From Calendula officinalis (taxonomy: Eukaryota; Streptophyta; Magnoliopsida; Asterales; Asteraceae), in assembly GCA_963853835.1 (NCBI GenBank), contig OY970828.1, positions 59,946,861 through 60,010,860 on the forward strand: a DNA stretch of 64,000 bases. Reading direction: 5' to 3'. The stretch's first letter is position 1; each line of letters begins with the position of its first letter. A model generated the notes under the pieces. That model was not told the origin of the DNA and did no database searches. It worked only from the letters and a program-made list of their open reading frames with translations. Of this stretch, positions 31,700-43,238 are shown in pieces. Made by a program: the position numbers and the translations under genes.

Positions 31700-33212
31700 G
31701 GGTAAATGTCAGAAATTGTCCATGTGGTTTTGCATTTTCTGGTTTTTTGTCCCTAACTTTTTTTTTTCGGGATTTTTGCCCTAACTCCTTAAAAATCTGT
31801 TTTTTCATCCTTCCGTCAAATTTAGTTGTTAACTAACGGAATATGCCAAAAAACTGAGGGTAGTTCCGTCCTTTTCCATTTTTCCTTTTAAATTTTCTAT
31901 TTTCTTTTTTCATTTTCTGCCATATATAAGCAATTGCTCAATCCCTCTTTCAAAAATCACCGCCGTGCTCCGGCCACCGCCGGGAGCTTCAAATCACCAC
32001 CGTCGCACCTTCTCGTCGCACCTCCCATCACCATCGTTAAAATATCAAAGAAAAACCCAAGCTTGAAATCTGATTTGCAGGTTCGAACAAATGAAATCGC
32101 AGCTGATGCCATCTTTCTGAAAATCAAACATAAATCGAACAAAAGAAATCGTCAAGGAAGAACAACGATGTTTTGTTTGAAAATCGCAGCTGATGAAGAA
32201 CAAAAATATGAAAATCGCAGCCAAAGGATCTGTGTCGTTGCGACTCCGGCGAGGTGGTGGCGATGGTGTCGGAGATGGTGGCGATGGTGCCGGAGATGGT
32301 GGCCATAACGGGAGGTCGGATTTGGCTCAACCAAACCCCAAAATCAACTCTCTCCAGCCCAAAAGTCGAGTACTTTGGCTCACGGAGGTCAGATTTTGCG
32401 ACGGAGGAGATGAAGAAGCGGCGCCTGGGTGATCGAACGGGAAAACCAGATTAGGAGATCGGATTTTGAGAAACTAGAGGCGGAGATCGAACTGAATCTG
32501 GGTTAGGGTTCTTGAGTTAGGCGGAGATCGAACTGAATCTGGGTTAGGGTTCCTGAAGTTTAATTGATCGAGGTGATTCGATTGTATGTTTTATGTGTAC
32601 GGATACGAATCTGGGATAGGGTTCTCGAAGTTTAATTGAGGTCATTTTCATCATAATTTAGAAGTTTTATGTGTACGGATACGAATTGTTCGTGATTCGA
32701 TTGTATGTTTCAATTTTGGGTACTGATATGAATTGTGGTTTTGTTGATAATAGGATTGATATTATTGTAGATGAAGAACACAAGAGAAGAAGAAGAAGAC
32801 AAAATGACAGAAATACTAATTTGGGGTCTTCTTGGCGATGATTGTGGGAAGAAGAAAGAGGATGAAGCTGTGATTTTGATAAAGTACAAGAGTATTTGAT
32901 AAAGTACAACATCTATTGCTCCAATAGTTCTATTGGAGCATTTGATAAAGTATAAAAGAGTATTTGCTAAAGAATTTTGAATTTGGAGATTAGGTTCATA
33001 AATGAAGAACATAGAAGAAGAAGGAGGATGGCAAAAGTCAGAAATGCTCTCACATGTTTGGCATGTGAGGTTAGTTAATGGTGAAATTTGGACGGAAGGA
33101 CATAAAAACATAATTTTAAAGAGTACGGGGACAAAATACCCGGAAAAAAAAAGTTTAAGGGATAAAAAAACAGAAAATGCAAGAACATAGGAATAATTTC
33201 TGACGTATACCC
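31700..33212. mobile_element. Mutator-like element, 9-bp target duplication
   Basis: 1513 bp. It starts GGGTAAATGTCAGAAATT and ends with the diverged inverse; the terminal inverted repeats are about 150 bp at roughly three-quarters identity by eye. TTAATCTTT is present exactly on both sides (31691-31699 and 33213-33221). No transposase. The interior (31950-32560) is GC-rich against AT-rich surroundings, with CCACCGCC/GGAGATGGTGG repeats and a direct repeat GGCGGAGATCGAACTGAATC at about 32479 and 32520. It could hold a captured gene fragment; I recognise none. Confidence 0.85.
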
Positions 33213-33594
33213 TTAATCTTTTCATATTCTTCTAATTAAAAGATTAAATTAAAAAATAAGGTTAACTGATTCTATATGTAAATATTTTATTATATATAAA
33301 CTTATTAACTAGAAAATTTTAGCAGAAAATAACATATTCTTTCTAAATTATTTAGTGTGAAATGGTATTGATTCATATCATTTGTGTCTACCCATGTATC
33401 GACAAATTTAATTATTATAAGTATTGAAATCAACGGTTGGTATGCGGAAAGAGAATTAGTGGATTACACATATTAAATTTAAAAGTGTGTAAGACTATAA
33501 TTCTATAAATAGGAAGAAATTTGTAGATAAAAATGTCATTTTATCTAATGGCTTCTTATTCTATTGTATTCTAGAATTAACTATTTGTCAAAGA

Positions 33595-33979
33595 GGGTGT
33601 TTGGGATTGCGTTTTGAGGAATATTATCTGTTTATTGCGTTTTGAAAAACAAATAATAATCTAAAATGAGCGTTTGGCAAAAAGTTTGAAATAATCAATT
33701 ATATGTGTTTTGAGACCTCCACAATGGAGTTTTGAAAACGCATGTGAGTAAGTGCTTATTGTGTTTTGAAAACGGAGTTTTATCATTTTATCTATTAACT
33801 AAACAATTAATGAAGTTTGCCAAACACTAAAAATTGATTATCTGATTATTGTAATTTCAAACAATATAATCAAATCCAAACATTATTTTTCATAATCACA
33901 TTTTATAACCGCTGCTTATTGGATTATTCATTTTAAAAATGAATAATGTATTTTCAATAAGCAATCTCAAACACCCCCT
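33595..33979. mobile_element. Tourist-like MITE
   Basis: The termini GGGTGTTTGGGATTGC and GCAATCTCAAACACCC are inverted, a Harbinger-type end. The interior repeats GCGTTTTGA and complementary phrases. The 3-bp target duplication is not clear. Confidence 0.6.
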
Positions 33980-34768
33980 AATTTTTCTTTCGTTCAAGAA
34001 AAATAAAAAAATAATATACTTTCTTTCATAACAAAATTGCATCTGTTAATAACACTATACTTATATACTATTAACGAAATAAGTAAACTTATCTGTACCC
34101 AAAAAAAAAAAGTGAACTTATTTTGTTAAATTAATAACATAGTAATTAAGCGTTTCTTACGTCACTAATAACATGACTTATAACATTTTATGGATAAAGA
34201 AATTAAAAACGATTATTAAGATATGGTATGACAATATAAAAAGAGTAACTACTTAAAATACGATTGTCAAACAGATATCCATACTCGTATTATATTTGTG
34301 ATAACATATCAAAGTTTAAAACGTAACAAATTCTAGTTTTATACAATGATAACTTATAAAAATTGACTATTTTTAGTAAAGTAATCTTTTTTACTTCAAA
34401 AAGCCACAGTGGTTTTAAAAGTCGTGGTCATAAATAGTTATTTTAAGAACTTGATGTAATAAATATGAATAATTTTTCATAGTCTCATTAAGAAACCTGT
34501 CCCCTTTAAAAAAACTAGTAGTCATGATCAATAATTTTATGTTTCGATTTATAGTCGTAGCAAATAGTAAATTAATTTAATACTTGTTTTATTATTACAG
34601 CTTGTTATCTGGAAAATTGTCATAAAACTGTTATAGAATGTTGCAATTTATAGTTACATTGTTTATTTCATTTAAATTGATCACCTAATCTCATATATTT
34701 GAAAATAAAATAAAAATATTGCGTTATTTAATATGAACAACTATCATATGGTTGTAATGTCAATTTAT
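33980..34768. other. Intergenic, AT-rich
   Basis: No gene, RNA or bounded repeat recognised. It ends at the TA microsatellite. Confidence 0.45.
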
Positions 34769-34771
34769 TAA

Positions 34772-34850
<79 letters not shown>
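34769..34850. repeat. (TA)n microsatellite
   Basis: About 40 TA units directly against the left end of the element at 34851. A shorter TA run (about 35223-35236) borders its right end. The open frame of Ile-Tyr repeats on the minus strand is a translation of this simple sequence. Confidence 0.95.
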
Positions 34851-34853
<3 letters not shown>

Positions 34854-35222
34854 GTGGGATCCTGTGAGGACTCGCGAGGACACATCATAAAAATTTCAAA
34901 AAATTCCGAAAAAAATATATATAACCCACCATGATTATTACTACATTTGACAAAAAAAAAATTTAAAAAAAAAAAATTATGATCCATTTTTTTTTTGCGA
35001 ATCATAACAATGATCCAGATTTTTTTGTGGATCATTATTATGATCCATATTTTTTTTTTTTATCATTTTTGGAATTTTTTTTTTTTTGGATCTTATACAT
35101 AGCGATTTTAATGTTTAAAAAAAGAATTTTTTGAAAAAAGTTTGTTTTGGATCATTTTTAGAGTTTTTTTTGGAGTCCTCACAGTCCTCGCGAGGAAAAG
35201 AGTTCTCACCGGATCCGGACCC
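34851..35222. mobile_element. MITE inserted in a TA microsatellite
   Basis: Inverted ends: left GAAGTGGGATCCTGTGAGGA with GGACTCGCGAGGAC; right GGATCCGGTGAGAACTC with CCTCGCGAGGAC when inverted. TA repeats lie on both sides. The interior repeats GGATCA/TGATCC with long A or T runs. It fits the MITEs that target TA microsatellites; superfamily uncertain. Confidence 0.65.
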
Positions 35223-35377
35223 TATATATATATATTTAAGATAAAATTTTACATACGTTAAGTGCCAAATCGTTTAATAAGTTATATTTCATATAACTAT
35301 TTTAATATATGCATAATTGGAATTAATTTATTTGGTACAAAACACAAAGGTGAACTAACTATATACGTTTGTATCCA

Positions 35378-35505
35378 AAGCCTTATAGTCTAGTGGTATT
35401 GGAGATTTATGTAAGGTGATGGATGACCTATATGTCATGAGTTCAAGTCCGGTCATGGACATAGAATGAGTAGATTATGTCATGTTCAAAAAAAAAAAAT
35501 AATAA
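35378..35505 (+). mobile_element. tRNA-derived SINE
   Basis: A Pol III-like A box (TAGTCTAGTGG, 35386-35396) and B box (AGTTCAAGTCC, 35440-35450) about 43 bases apart, followed by a short unique part and an A-rich tail from 35488. It does not fold as a full tRNA: there is no matching acceptor stem. Orientation plus. Confidence 0.7.
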
Positions 35506-35545
35506 TAAAATAAAAAATATATATATATTTTTGTATGCATGGGTT

Positions 35546-36222
35546 TAGGGGTGTTCGTTTGGACGGTTTGGATATATCCGAATCAAATAGATGAAACCAA
35601 ATACAGTCCGGTTTTCAAAAGTTCAAACTGAACCGTCCAAACTAATTCGAAAACCAAACCGATCCGAACCAAATAACAATTTGGTTGGTTTGGTTTTATC
35701 CGTTTGGTTTTTCCTTACAATTTCCAAAATACTACAAAAGTATATAAAATAAATAATATTAAGTTCGATATGTAAAATTCCAAAATGATAAACTATTTTG
35801 TACATAAAAACAAGTCTAATTCATAGTTTGTGACATTTATAATGATATATGCAAAAATCTTGACATCAACTTTATCAAAAACTGCAAAAAGATTGGTATA
35901 TCGCCAAATGATACAATATAAAATGGAACAAGTGTTAGTATATAAATCATTTTACTATAAGAAATGTAAAGAAAATGAGTATCATAATTGCTTACAATGG
36001 AAACCAACAAGTGTTAATATATAAATCAATTTACTATATATACTATTCGGTTTTTTTGGACAATCCGGTTTTCACGATGGAAACCAAATCCAATCCGAAA
36101 TCCAAACTATTAATTTGGTTCAAGTCCAAACCGATCCAAAAAACCAAATAACCAATCCAAATAGTCCGATCCAAAATGTCCAATTGGACAATCCGGTTAT
36201 ATCCGAATAGTGAACACCCCTA
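35546..36222. mobile_element. hAT-type MITE, 8-bp target duplication
   Basis: 677 bp; TAGGGGTGTTC at the left and GAACACCCCTA at the right. CATGGGTT is repeated exactly at 35538-35545 and 36223-36230. The flanks inside the ends are full of TTTGGTT/AACCAAA and ATCCG phrases. The middle (about 35720-36040) is AT-rich and not repetitive, possibly captured filler. The short open frames over it are not supported as genes. Confidence 0.9.
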
Positions 36223-36230
36223 CATGGGTT

Positions 36231-38250
36231 TAACTCATTGATACAAAATTATTGATAATGATTGTTACTCACAGTTCATACTCGAACGATATAAGTATTC
36301 GGTTACTTACAGTTCATACTCCAACGAAATAAGTATTTGGTTAAAATAATGAAATTGTACTAAAACACACATACAGAAAAGAAATGTAAATTCTTTGTAG
36401 TATAACTATTGTGGAAATCATTCATATATGTTATTGTAGTTTATCTCTTTCTTATAATAAAAAGTATATATATCAAAGTATAAACGCTTTCACATAAAAT
36501 GACCATTTTAGTGTTTCAAATTATATATCAAACTATCAAAGTATCAAAAACCACATAATTCTAACTTCATAATTATTCAAACCACACAACTGGGTACCGG
36601 AAAGTTAACCTCGTGAAACTGTCAAAACTTGACGCGAACCAGAAACGATAATAGAACCGTACTCAAAGAGATCATTTTTTTATGATAAATTGTATTTATT
36701 TTTATCATTTGTTCTTATTCATCTTTCTATCCACTTGATAGAATGACATGTGTAATCTATTAATTCTCTCTCCTAATATTATTCCTTGATTTTTTACACA
36801 TGTCTTGATCTAATGAGTAGGAATATAAGTTGACACATGATTTATTGAGTAAGAATATAAGTAGGAATAAATGATATGAATTAATATCATTAGTCCATTT
36901 TTATCATTGATTGAATGTCTTTCCTGCTAAAATAAATAGTCTTTATATAGCCATATAGGCATTTTTAAGACATACTACAAAATTGACGAAATTAAAATTG
37001 AAAAAGGAAATAACGAAATTCGTCAGCTAAAATAAACGCATTACTTTCTCGCATTCCATCCCATTTCCACGAGTTTTGCCATGATTACACAATCACATAT
37101 ATAATGAAATAATTCGAAAAGAAGGATAAATCAAAATCAAGGGTATTAACGGTCATTCTTGACACATCAGGGTCGTCTGAGCTCCTGTTTTCCCTCTCCC
37201 ATTGCTCCATAAAGGAGTTGCTAACTCTAGATATGTTTCACATCATCACTCCAAATAAAAAGTTGGTAGACGTTGAGGATTTTGATGTACGCAATCTAAA
37301 CGATATTTCCAAGACCATTTGTGTACACTTTGAATACATTGAGTTAATTACTCATATATAGAAGCTAACTGTTAAAAGAACACGAGTACTAACTACTAAG
37401 ATTATTTGAAATAAATTAATCGCCAAACAAGAGTCAATGTTGGTCCTCTTTTTTGATAAACCACGTTCAAAACTCCATAGATTTTAAGATTATTCCAACC
37501 AAACAAAAAATATAGATATGAAGTATAAGACTTAAAATAAAAGGAAAAGGTGTGAAATTAAAATGGGAAGGATATTTAGGTGGGAGTATTTTTCAAGTGT
37601 AAGAAAAGTGGGTAGGCATTGATTTGCGGGGTTAATGGACGACAGGTAGATTCTTTCAAAGTATAGTCCTCGAGGCCCAGTTTTCTTTATGTTTTCTTAT
37701 TTAAATAGTGGGTCCCCTGAAAACTTTAGCCCAATACCCGTTGCCTTCACCCTTTTATGATACGATTCATGTTTCTTTTTTAAGAAAATTATATAGAAGG
37801 TATTAGTAGTTTGTCAATGTAACTTCTTCAAGTTTGTTTATTATACTGAAAATTTTTTGTATATATAGTTTGTTACTCTAGTGGTCATTACCGTTAAATT
37901 GGATTGTTAAAATTTTTTGAATGATCAAACTATCTTTTTGGTCTTTTTTAATAAACGAAGATAAATGAATCTTAGCGGGGTCCACGGAGACCCCCTACCA
38001 TCGATGATGTACCCCAAGTATTCTACACACTGAATTCCGAAATGAATTTTCTTTCATTTATCCTTTTAAAAGGCAAGTATATTTACTACCGGGTCTAAAA
38101 TGTACAAGAACACTGCAAAAAAAAAAAAGCGGGACCAACAAGAAAGACGGAATAAAATGATGTTCAATACGTGAGAAGTTGTCACACATAAAAGTAGAAG
38201 GTTCAAATGATGTTCCCACTTGGGGCTATATACCAAAATATCTGTCAAAA
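36231..38250. other. Intergenic, no gene found
   Basis: AT-rich. 36690-36900 resembles 29580-29800 (ACATGTGTAATCTATTAATTC). There is a direct repeat of TTACTCACAGTTCATACTC-like sequence at 36264 and 36303. No coding frame of interest. Confidence 0.4.
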
Positions 38251-38254
38251 AACG

Positions 38255-38650
38255 ATAATTTGGGTTGCGGGTGCATTGGTTAGCCCGAAAGGCATTGCAA
38301 GGAACTCGTAGTGCCCATCATAAGTTTCAAAAACGGTTTTAGATATGTCTGATTTGCGATCACGAACTTGACAGAAACACGATCAAAGGCCAATTTTTAT
38401 AAAGTATGTTGATTTGTGGAGCTCATCTAACGATTCTTGAACCGCATGAATGAGTATTTATCGGGAATAGTAGCTTGGTTTACAGCACGATAATATTTTC
38501 ATACTAGAATAACATGGCTCGAAAAGGCATGTTGGCTTACCCGAATGATACCATTTTGTAACATGTCAGATACTTGTCGTTGGATTTCATTATGTGTTAG
38601 ATGGTACGCATATGGGGTAGGCCAGTAGGTTCACGAAATAGGTTGGTGAA
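38255..38650 (-). pseudogene. Eroded Ty3/Gypsy reverse transcriptase fragment
   Basis: Reading the minus strand across frameshifts gives PYAYHLTHNEIQRQV and then DMLQNGIIRVSQ, followed by TVFETYDGHYEFL and AMPFGLTNAPA, the fingers and palm blocks of a Gypsy reverse transcriptase, closest in style to Reina-type chromoviruses. The catalytic YIDD region lies beyond the preserved part. 38750-38950, with a GGGGTATTTTAGTC run and a TTGTATTGTAG end, may be LTR sequence, but no pair was found. Confidence 0.72.
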
Positions 38651-38949
38651 ATTGGCTAATAAAGAGTCGAGTTGGCGGGTGGTTAAGACCCGATCAATGT
38701 GGTTATCGGAAGATATTTGATACAAGACTAATACAGTTGAATTAATAAATGTGTTGAGCAGGGGTATTTTAGTCTTTTTGTTAATTGTCAGTTAGAAAGT
38801 TAGTTTTCAGTTAGGAGGTGTTAATAAAAGGCAGGAGAGGGAGAGATTAGGGGCATTCTGTTTGGTTGTAAAGAAGTTACATTTCAAGTATTGTATTGTA
38901 GATAACAAAAATCTTATAAAGCTATTCTGAATAATACAAAAAACATCAA

Positions 38950-39063
38950 TCCAATCAAATCAAGACTATGAGCTGCTAAAAAGAGTCAAAACTAAGATTA
39001 ACATGTTTACAAACTACACACAATGAAACATGTGCCAAAGTAGATAATTCCTGTTATATGATC
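38950..39063 (-). other. Probable 3' UTR of pICln
   Basis: Directly downstream of the TGA; A/T-rich with no other feature. The 3' end is not determined. Confidence 0.4.
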
Positions 39064-40964
39064 TCATTCATGGCGACCATTCCTGTTGTCACTTTCCATT
39101 TCTTCAGCATCCTCAAACCTTTGGTCGTTTATTTGAAGCTGCAATGTGTTTTCAAACAATGTCATCCAACCGCATAAATTGCATTCAAAATAATATAATG
39201 GTTGGTTAGCACCTCTAAGCTGAGTGTATTGGTAAAACAATGCTATAGTTCATTTGGACAAAAAAATTACTAAATTAGCCATTAGATGTATTTTCTGTTG
39301 AAAAGTATATAAAATTACACATTATCACGCACAATTGAACTCCCGCGTCCTAGGCTCGTGATTTAATTTTTGTGATCTTACTTTTATGTGCAGATTGTCA
39401 ATAATTGAAAAAAAATATGCATAAAGAAATACCTGGAGCACATTGCGTGCAAGATCATGATCTCCATTTGCTTGACCAATTGTGCTGATATCGGTTTGTG
39501 AAGAATCCCATTCTGAATCAATTATGTCTTCAACATGACAGAAAATTTGCAAAAGATTAAATTAACACTTTCTGAATAAAAACTTCACAAAAATAAAAAA
39601 CGTCTACATGATTAGAAGAATTCTACTTTTAAGCTATTTTTTACACAACCCGTTAAAGAATAAACAAACTGTATTGACCCGTTCTTAAAAAATAGATTAA
39701 AAATGCCACCTCTAGATAAAGTAATGACCAAATAGCCCATAAATAAGGAAATGTTAATACCTATTCCCATTGCAGGTCCCAACTGATCAGCACTGAAAAT
39801 CCAATTGTGTTCCTGTTCATCCTCTGAAAAGAAACCAAAAATGAGTAAACAAATGGCAAAAATATAAAAGGACTTGAAAATATATTAAAGGATTATTCCA
39901 GACCTTCTTCAATAGGTTCAGGATTTAGCTCTGCACACTCACAAAACATCTCGAAAAGAACATCCACTATCAACCAAATAAGTCCATTTGTTAGGAATTA
40001 AATATTAATATACAAATATTTAAATAGTTTGATTGCAATTAAATGAGAAGTATACATTGATTTGGGTCTGAAGGCACTAGCCTCATCTCGGTGATCTTTG
40101 ATAAATCAAATGTCTCACTATTAGATTCTGAATCAGAGCTTTCTGATTCATCATCTTCTTCATCTCCTGTATCAATCTGAAATAATAATAGAAACAAACA
40201 CATTTATATAAAAAAGAGATCATGCTATACAGAAACGTGGTTCAGTTTGTATGGATGCTGCTTATGCACTAGTTTCTGAAACAAAATCCTAATTAACCGA
40301 AATCTTGCAATGTTGTCATTGACAAGTTTCAGTTAAAATTAGACTCGGAACTCATCCTGATTAACCTAAATTTACCATTGCAGACAGATATTTTTAAACT
40401 GCAACCACAACTCTTTTATCACAACATTTCATTTCCAAATATTCTTAAAATACAACACAATAGATTCAAATATTCAATAACAAGTGATCAAATCAAGCTA
40501 ACAAAATAAGTCAAAACCTACACATTGCAATGTACAACAAAATTCACCAAAATACACACTTGTGATAATTGTCATAGAGACAGCATACCTGTGTATATAT
40601 GCAGGGAGATGAAAATGCCTCAGGATCTCTAGAAATCGCATGAAGTGACACTGATAAGAAATCAACGGCGTAACCTTTCGTCCTCTCAGTATCGCTCAAC
40701 CATATTACTTGTCTACAAAATTCCGCATATAATCGATCATTCATCAAAATGAATTTACTTGAACCAAAAATTGATTGAGGATATAGAAATTTACTTGGTA
40801 GAGATGTAGAGCGTGCCAGGAGATTCAGGATGGCGGTTGCCGAGAACAATGGTGACGGCCGGCTGAACGTGCATAAGCTCCTCACCGTTGTCGGCATCGA
40901 GAACAGGTGCACCGATTGCGCTATCGTCCGCTCTCTCGGTGAAAACCCTCAATCCTGCAACCAT
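39064..40964 (-). CDS. ICLN: Methylosome subunit pICln, 7 exons, 236 aa
   Basis: pICln binds Sm proteins and hands them to PRMT5 for arginine methylation and snRNP assembly; it acts in the cytosol and nucleus. Exons in transcript order: 40795-40964, 40589-40712, 40056-40176, 39904-39966, 39761-39823, 39433-39527, 39064-39138. They total 711 nt, in phase at every junction. The protein shows the PH-like fold typical of the family: MVAGLRVFTE, LYISTK joined to QVIWLSDTERTKGYAVDF, LHAISRDPEAF. An acidic Ser-rich loop (DTGDEEDDESESSDSES), MRLVPSDPNQ, LDVLFEMFCECAELNPEP, the DEQEHNWIFSADQL acidic segment and a short charged tail follow. ATG 40964 starts the conserved MVAGLR. A second short frame overlapping exon 2 is intron read-through. 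Confidence 0.93.
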
Positions 40965-41161
40965 GGTTTCTACTGTGTCTAAAACCCTAGTTTTGCTGCT
41001 TCTGCTTAGCTGGGTTTCTTTTTCACTGTAGGAGGAGAGGAGAGAAGATTTGAAGGGAATAAAAGTTTATATTAATTAGAAATATTTACAATTACTAAAT
41101 TATTCTTGATATTAACTAATATGTTTATATTTCAAGGATAAAACTATAGTGGTTTGTTTAA

Positions 41162-41382
41162 GGAGGTCCAGAATTATTATAAAGTCCCAAGGAACACTTT
41201 TGGACCCTTAGATTAAGGAGATCAATGGTCCAGATTATATCCTCATTTAAAATATTTTTTGTGCGTGGAAGGGTATAATGCCCCTCCATGTATAATCCTT
41301 ATTTTTAATCTTGATCATTGATTAAGCTTGATCTAGTGGCTGTAAGTTGTTCCTTGGGACTTTATAATATTAGTGTTCCTCC
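41162..41382. mobile_element. MITE with ends around TATTATAAAGTCCCAAGGAAC
   Basis: The left arm GGAGGTCCAGAATTATTATAA continues into AAGTCCCAAGGAACA and is inverted, with a few changes, at the right end. The arms are about 34 bp, the element about 220 bp. Superfamily and target duplication unclear. It lies about 200 bp upstream of the pICln start codon, so it may touch that promoter. Confidence 0.6.
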
Positions 41383-41389
41383 CTGAACA

Positions 41390-41890
41390 CAACTCTAAAA
41401 CTATAAATATGTTAATTTTTTTCTCATTCTCTCCTACTCAGGACACAACAATTAAAAATATTTTATTCTTAATTTTTTTTCTTTTTCTCTTCACTATTCT
41501 TACCTTCTTCTCTTTTATGTTATTAAAAAAGTCTGGAACATAGTGTTTGCGCTTCAAATTTAAAATGTCCAGTGACACGGATGAATCAAAATGGATCCGA
41601 TGACAATGTTCATTTAGATTTCGATCGTCAAAATTTATGTTCATATTTACTTAAATTATTTCATCTATATCTATATGGTTTCTTCCAATAAATACAAACT
41701 CAAACATAACTATTAACTTAAATTTGATGCATATAACATAGCTTATAGCTAACCTCAGAACGTTGATTCAAAAGAGATACATATAAAAACATCACTTGAT
41801 AGTTGATATAACTAAAAGCTTAGAGAATGGTTTGTAGCTAATCCCAACACATTGATCGTTTAATCGATTCATTCCTTAGTTACATACTTG
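41390..41890. other. Intergenic
   Basis: AT-rich; nothing recognised beyond a 68-codon frame of low-complexity Lys-rich translation that I reject. Confidence 0.4.
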
Positions 41891-41894
41891 CTTG

Positions 41895-42327
41895 TAGGGG
41901 TCTCCATCGGGTTATCGGTCGGGTTATGGCTCTTATCGGGTCGGGTCCATCGGGTTTGATGTAAAAAAACTAACGCGGCCTGATAAGGAATCGGGTTAGT
42001 CAGGTTTCGTGTTGTGGGTTGACCCGATCGGTTAGTCGGGTTACACCTAAACTATGATTTAGATTTAAAAAATTGAAAAAACATCTAATGTATTGAAGCT
42101 TAAGAGTTTTGATTTAACATTTATAATTATTAATTGATTTTTATTGAATGGTTTATAGCTATTAATCTGTTAATTTATTGATTTTACGAATTAACAGATT
42201 AAGGGGTCGAGTTTGTCAGGTCGGGTTGAAAAAACCCGACATCAACACGAGACCTGAATACACCCGACCCGACTAACATAATCGGGTTCGAGTTTGTGTT
42301 GGTTGGGTTGACCTTTTGGGCACCCTA
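41895..42327. mobile_element. hAT-type MITE with TCGGGTT/AACCCGA filling
   Basis: Left TAGGGGTCTCCATCGGG; right GGGCACCCTA. The flanking 8-mers CTTGCTTG and CTTGAGCG agree only partly. The interior is built of TCGGGTT and its complement. Same class as 31365-31674. Confidence 0.6.
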
Positions 42328-42858
42328 CTTGAGCGCTTATGATTTACTAGCATTCAAATCACACAAGAGGGATGGGTTTCAAATTCCTTTTCCATTCTCA
42401 TTCCACTCTATATATAAACCCATATTCACAATCGTTCTTTCTTATAAACCAAAACACCCCTAAATAAGGTGTCAATTAAGCAATACCTGAAAACTTTACA
42501 AAAAAGTTCATATAATTGATTTGGTGCAGGCAAAAACATTTACAAAAGGTCAAAAAGCCTTAAATTATCAAGAGAAGTTAAAAACTGATTATGGTCTGCC
42601 ACCATGACTAGGATTTGTATCAATTACTATTTACAGGGACTTATTTCGTCAATCGGCCATAGAACACCAACTTTGTAATTTAAACTGTTTTCTTTTAAAT
42701 TTTTTTACTTTTGGCTGTTATAATTTCCAAATTTACTCAATAAAAATTAAAGCTAAGGACATATTACCTTTAAGTTAACCACGTCAAGATAGTTCATATC
42801 AAGAAGTTAGAGTGATAACACTCTGGGAAATTACAGTTATTCTGCAATTACTGGGAAA

Positions 42859-43238
42859 TAGGGCTGTCAAAACCTGACACAACACGACAAAAATACACGA
42901 AACGAAATTGGGACGAAACTAAAATTTGAATTCGTATTCGTGTCGTGTAAAACAAACACGAAGTCGTGTCGTGTTCGTGTTCAGAGTTTAGCACGAAATT
43001 GACATGATAGTTATGATTTTGTCGTGTTTGTCGTGTTTATCGTGTTTTTAACATGTAATAAGTAAGAAATTTGTTATTTATTTTGTGTTGTCGTGTTTAT
43101 CGTGTTATCGTTTTTTTAATCGTGTCGTGTTCGTGTTAGCAAAATAAAACACGACTTCGTGTCGTGTCGTTTTCGTGTTGAACGTTTTCGTGTCGTGTTA
43201 TCCAGAAACACGAAACGATAGCACGTTTGACAGCCCTA
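42859..43238. mobile_element. hAT-type MITE with ACACGA/TCGTGT filling
   Basis: Ends TAGGGCTGTCAAAA and TTTGACAGCCCTA. About 380 bp dominated by CGTGTCGTGT and its complement, forming a near-complete inverted repeat. Sister of 47244-47668. The target duplication is eroded here. Confidence 0.75.

Noticed and set aside
31934..32454. Several overlapping frames of 60-124 codons
   Set aside because: GC-rich low-complexity core of a Mutator-like element; overlapping frames on both strands, no start context or domain.
34760..35035. 91-codon frame with Ile-Tyr repeats
   Set aside because: Translation of the TA microsatellite and a MITE.
35386..35450. tRNA gene
   Set aside because: A and B boxes are present but there is no acceptor stem or clean anticodon arm, and an A tail follows, so SINE fits better.
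38750..38950. Solo LTR
   Set aside because: LTR-like wording but no paired copy, clear TG...CA ends or target duplication.
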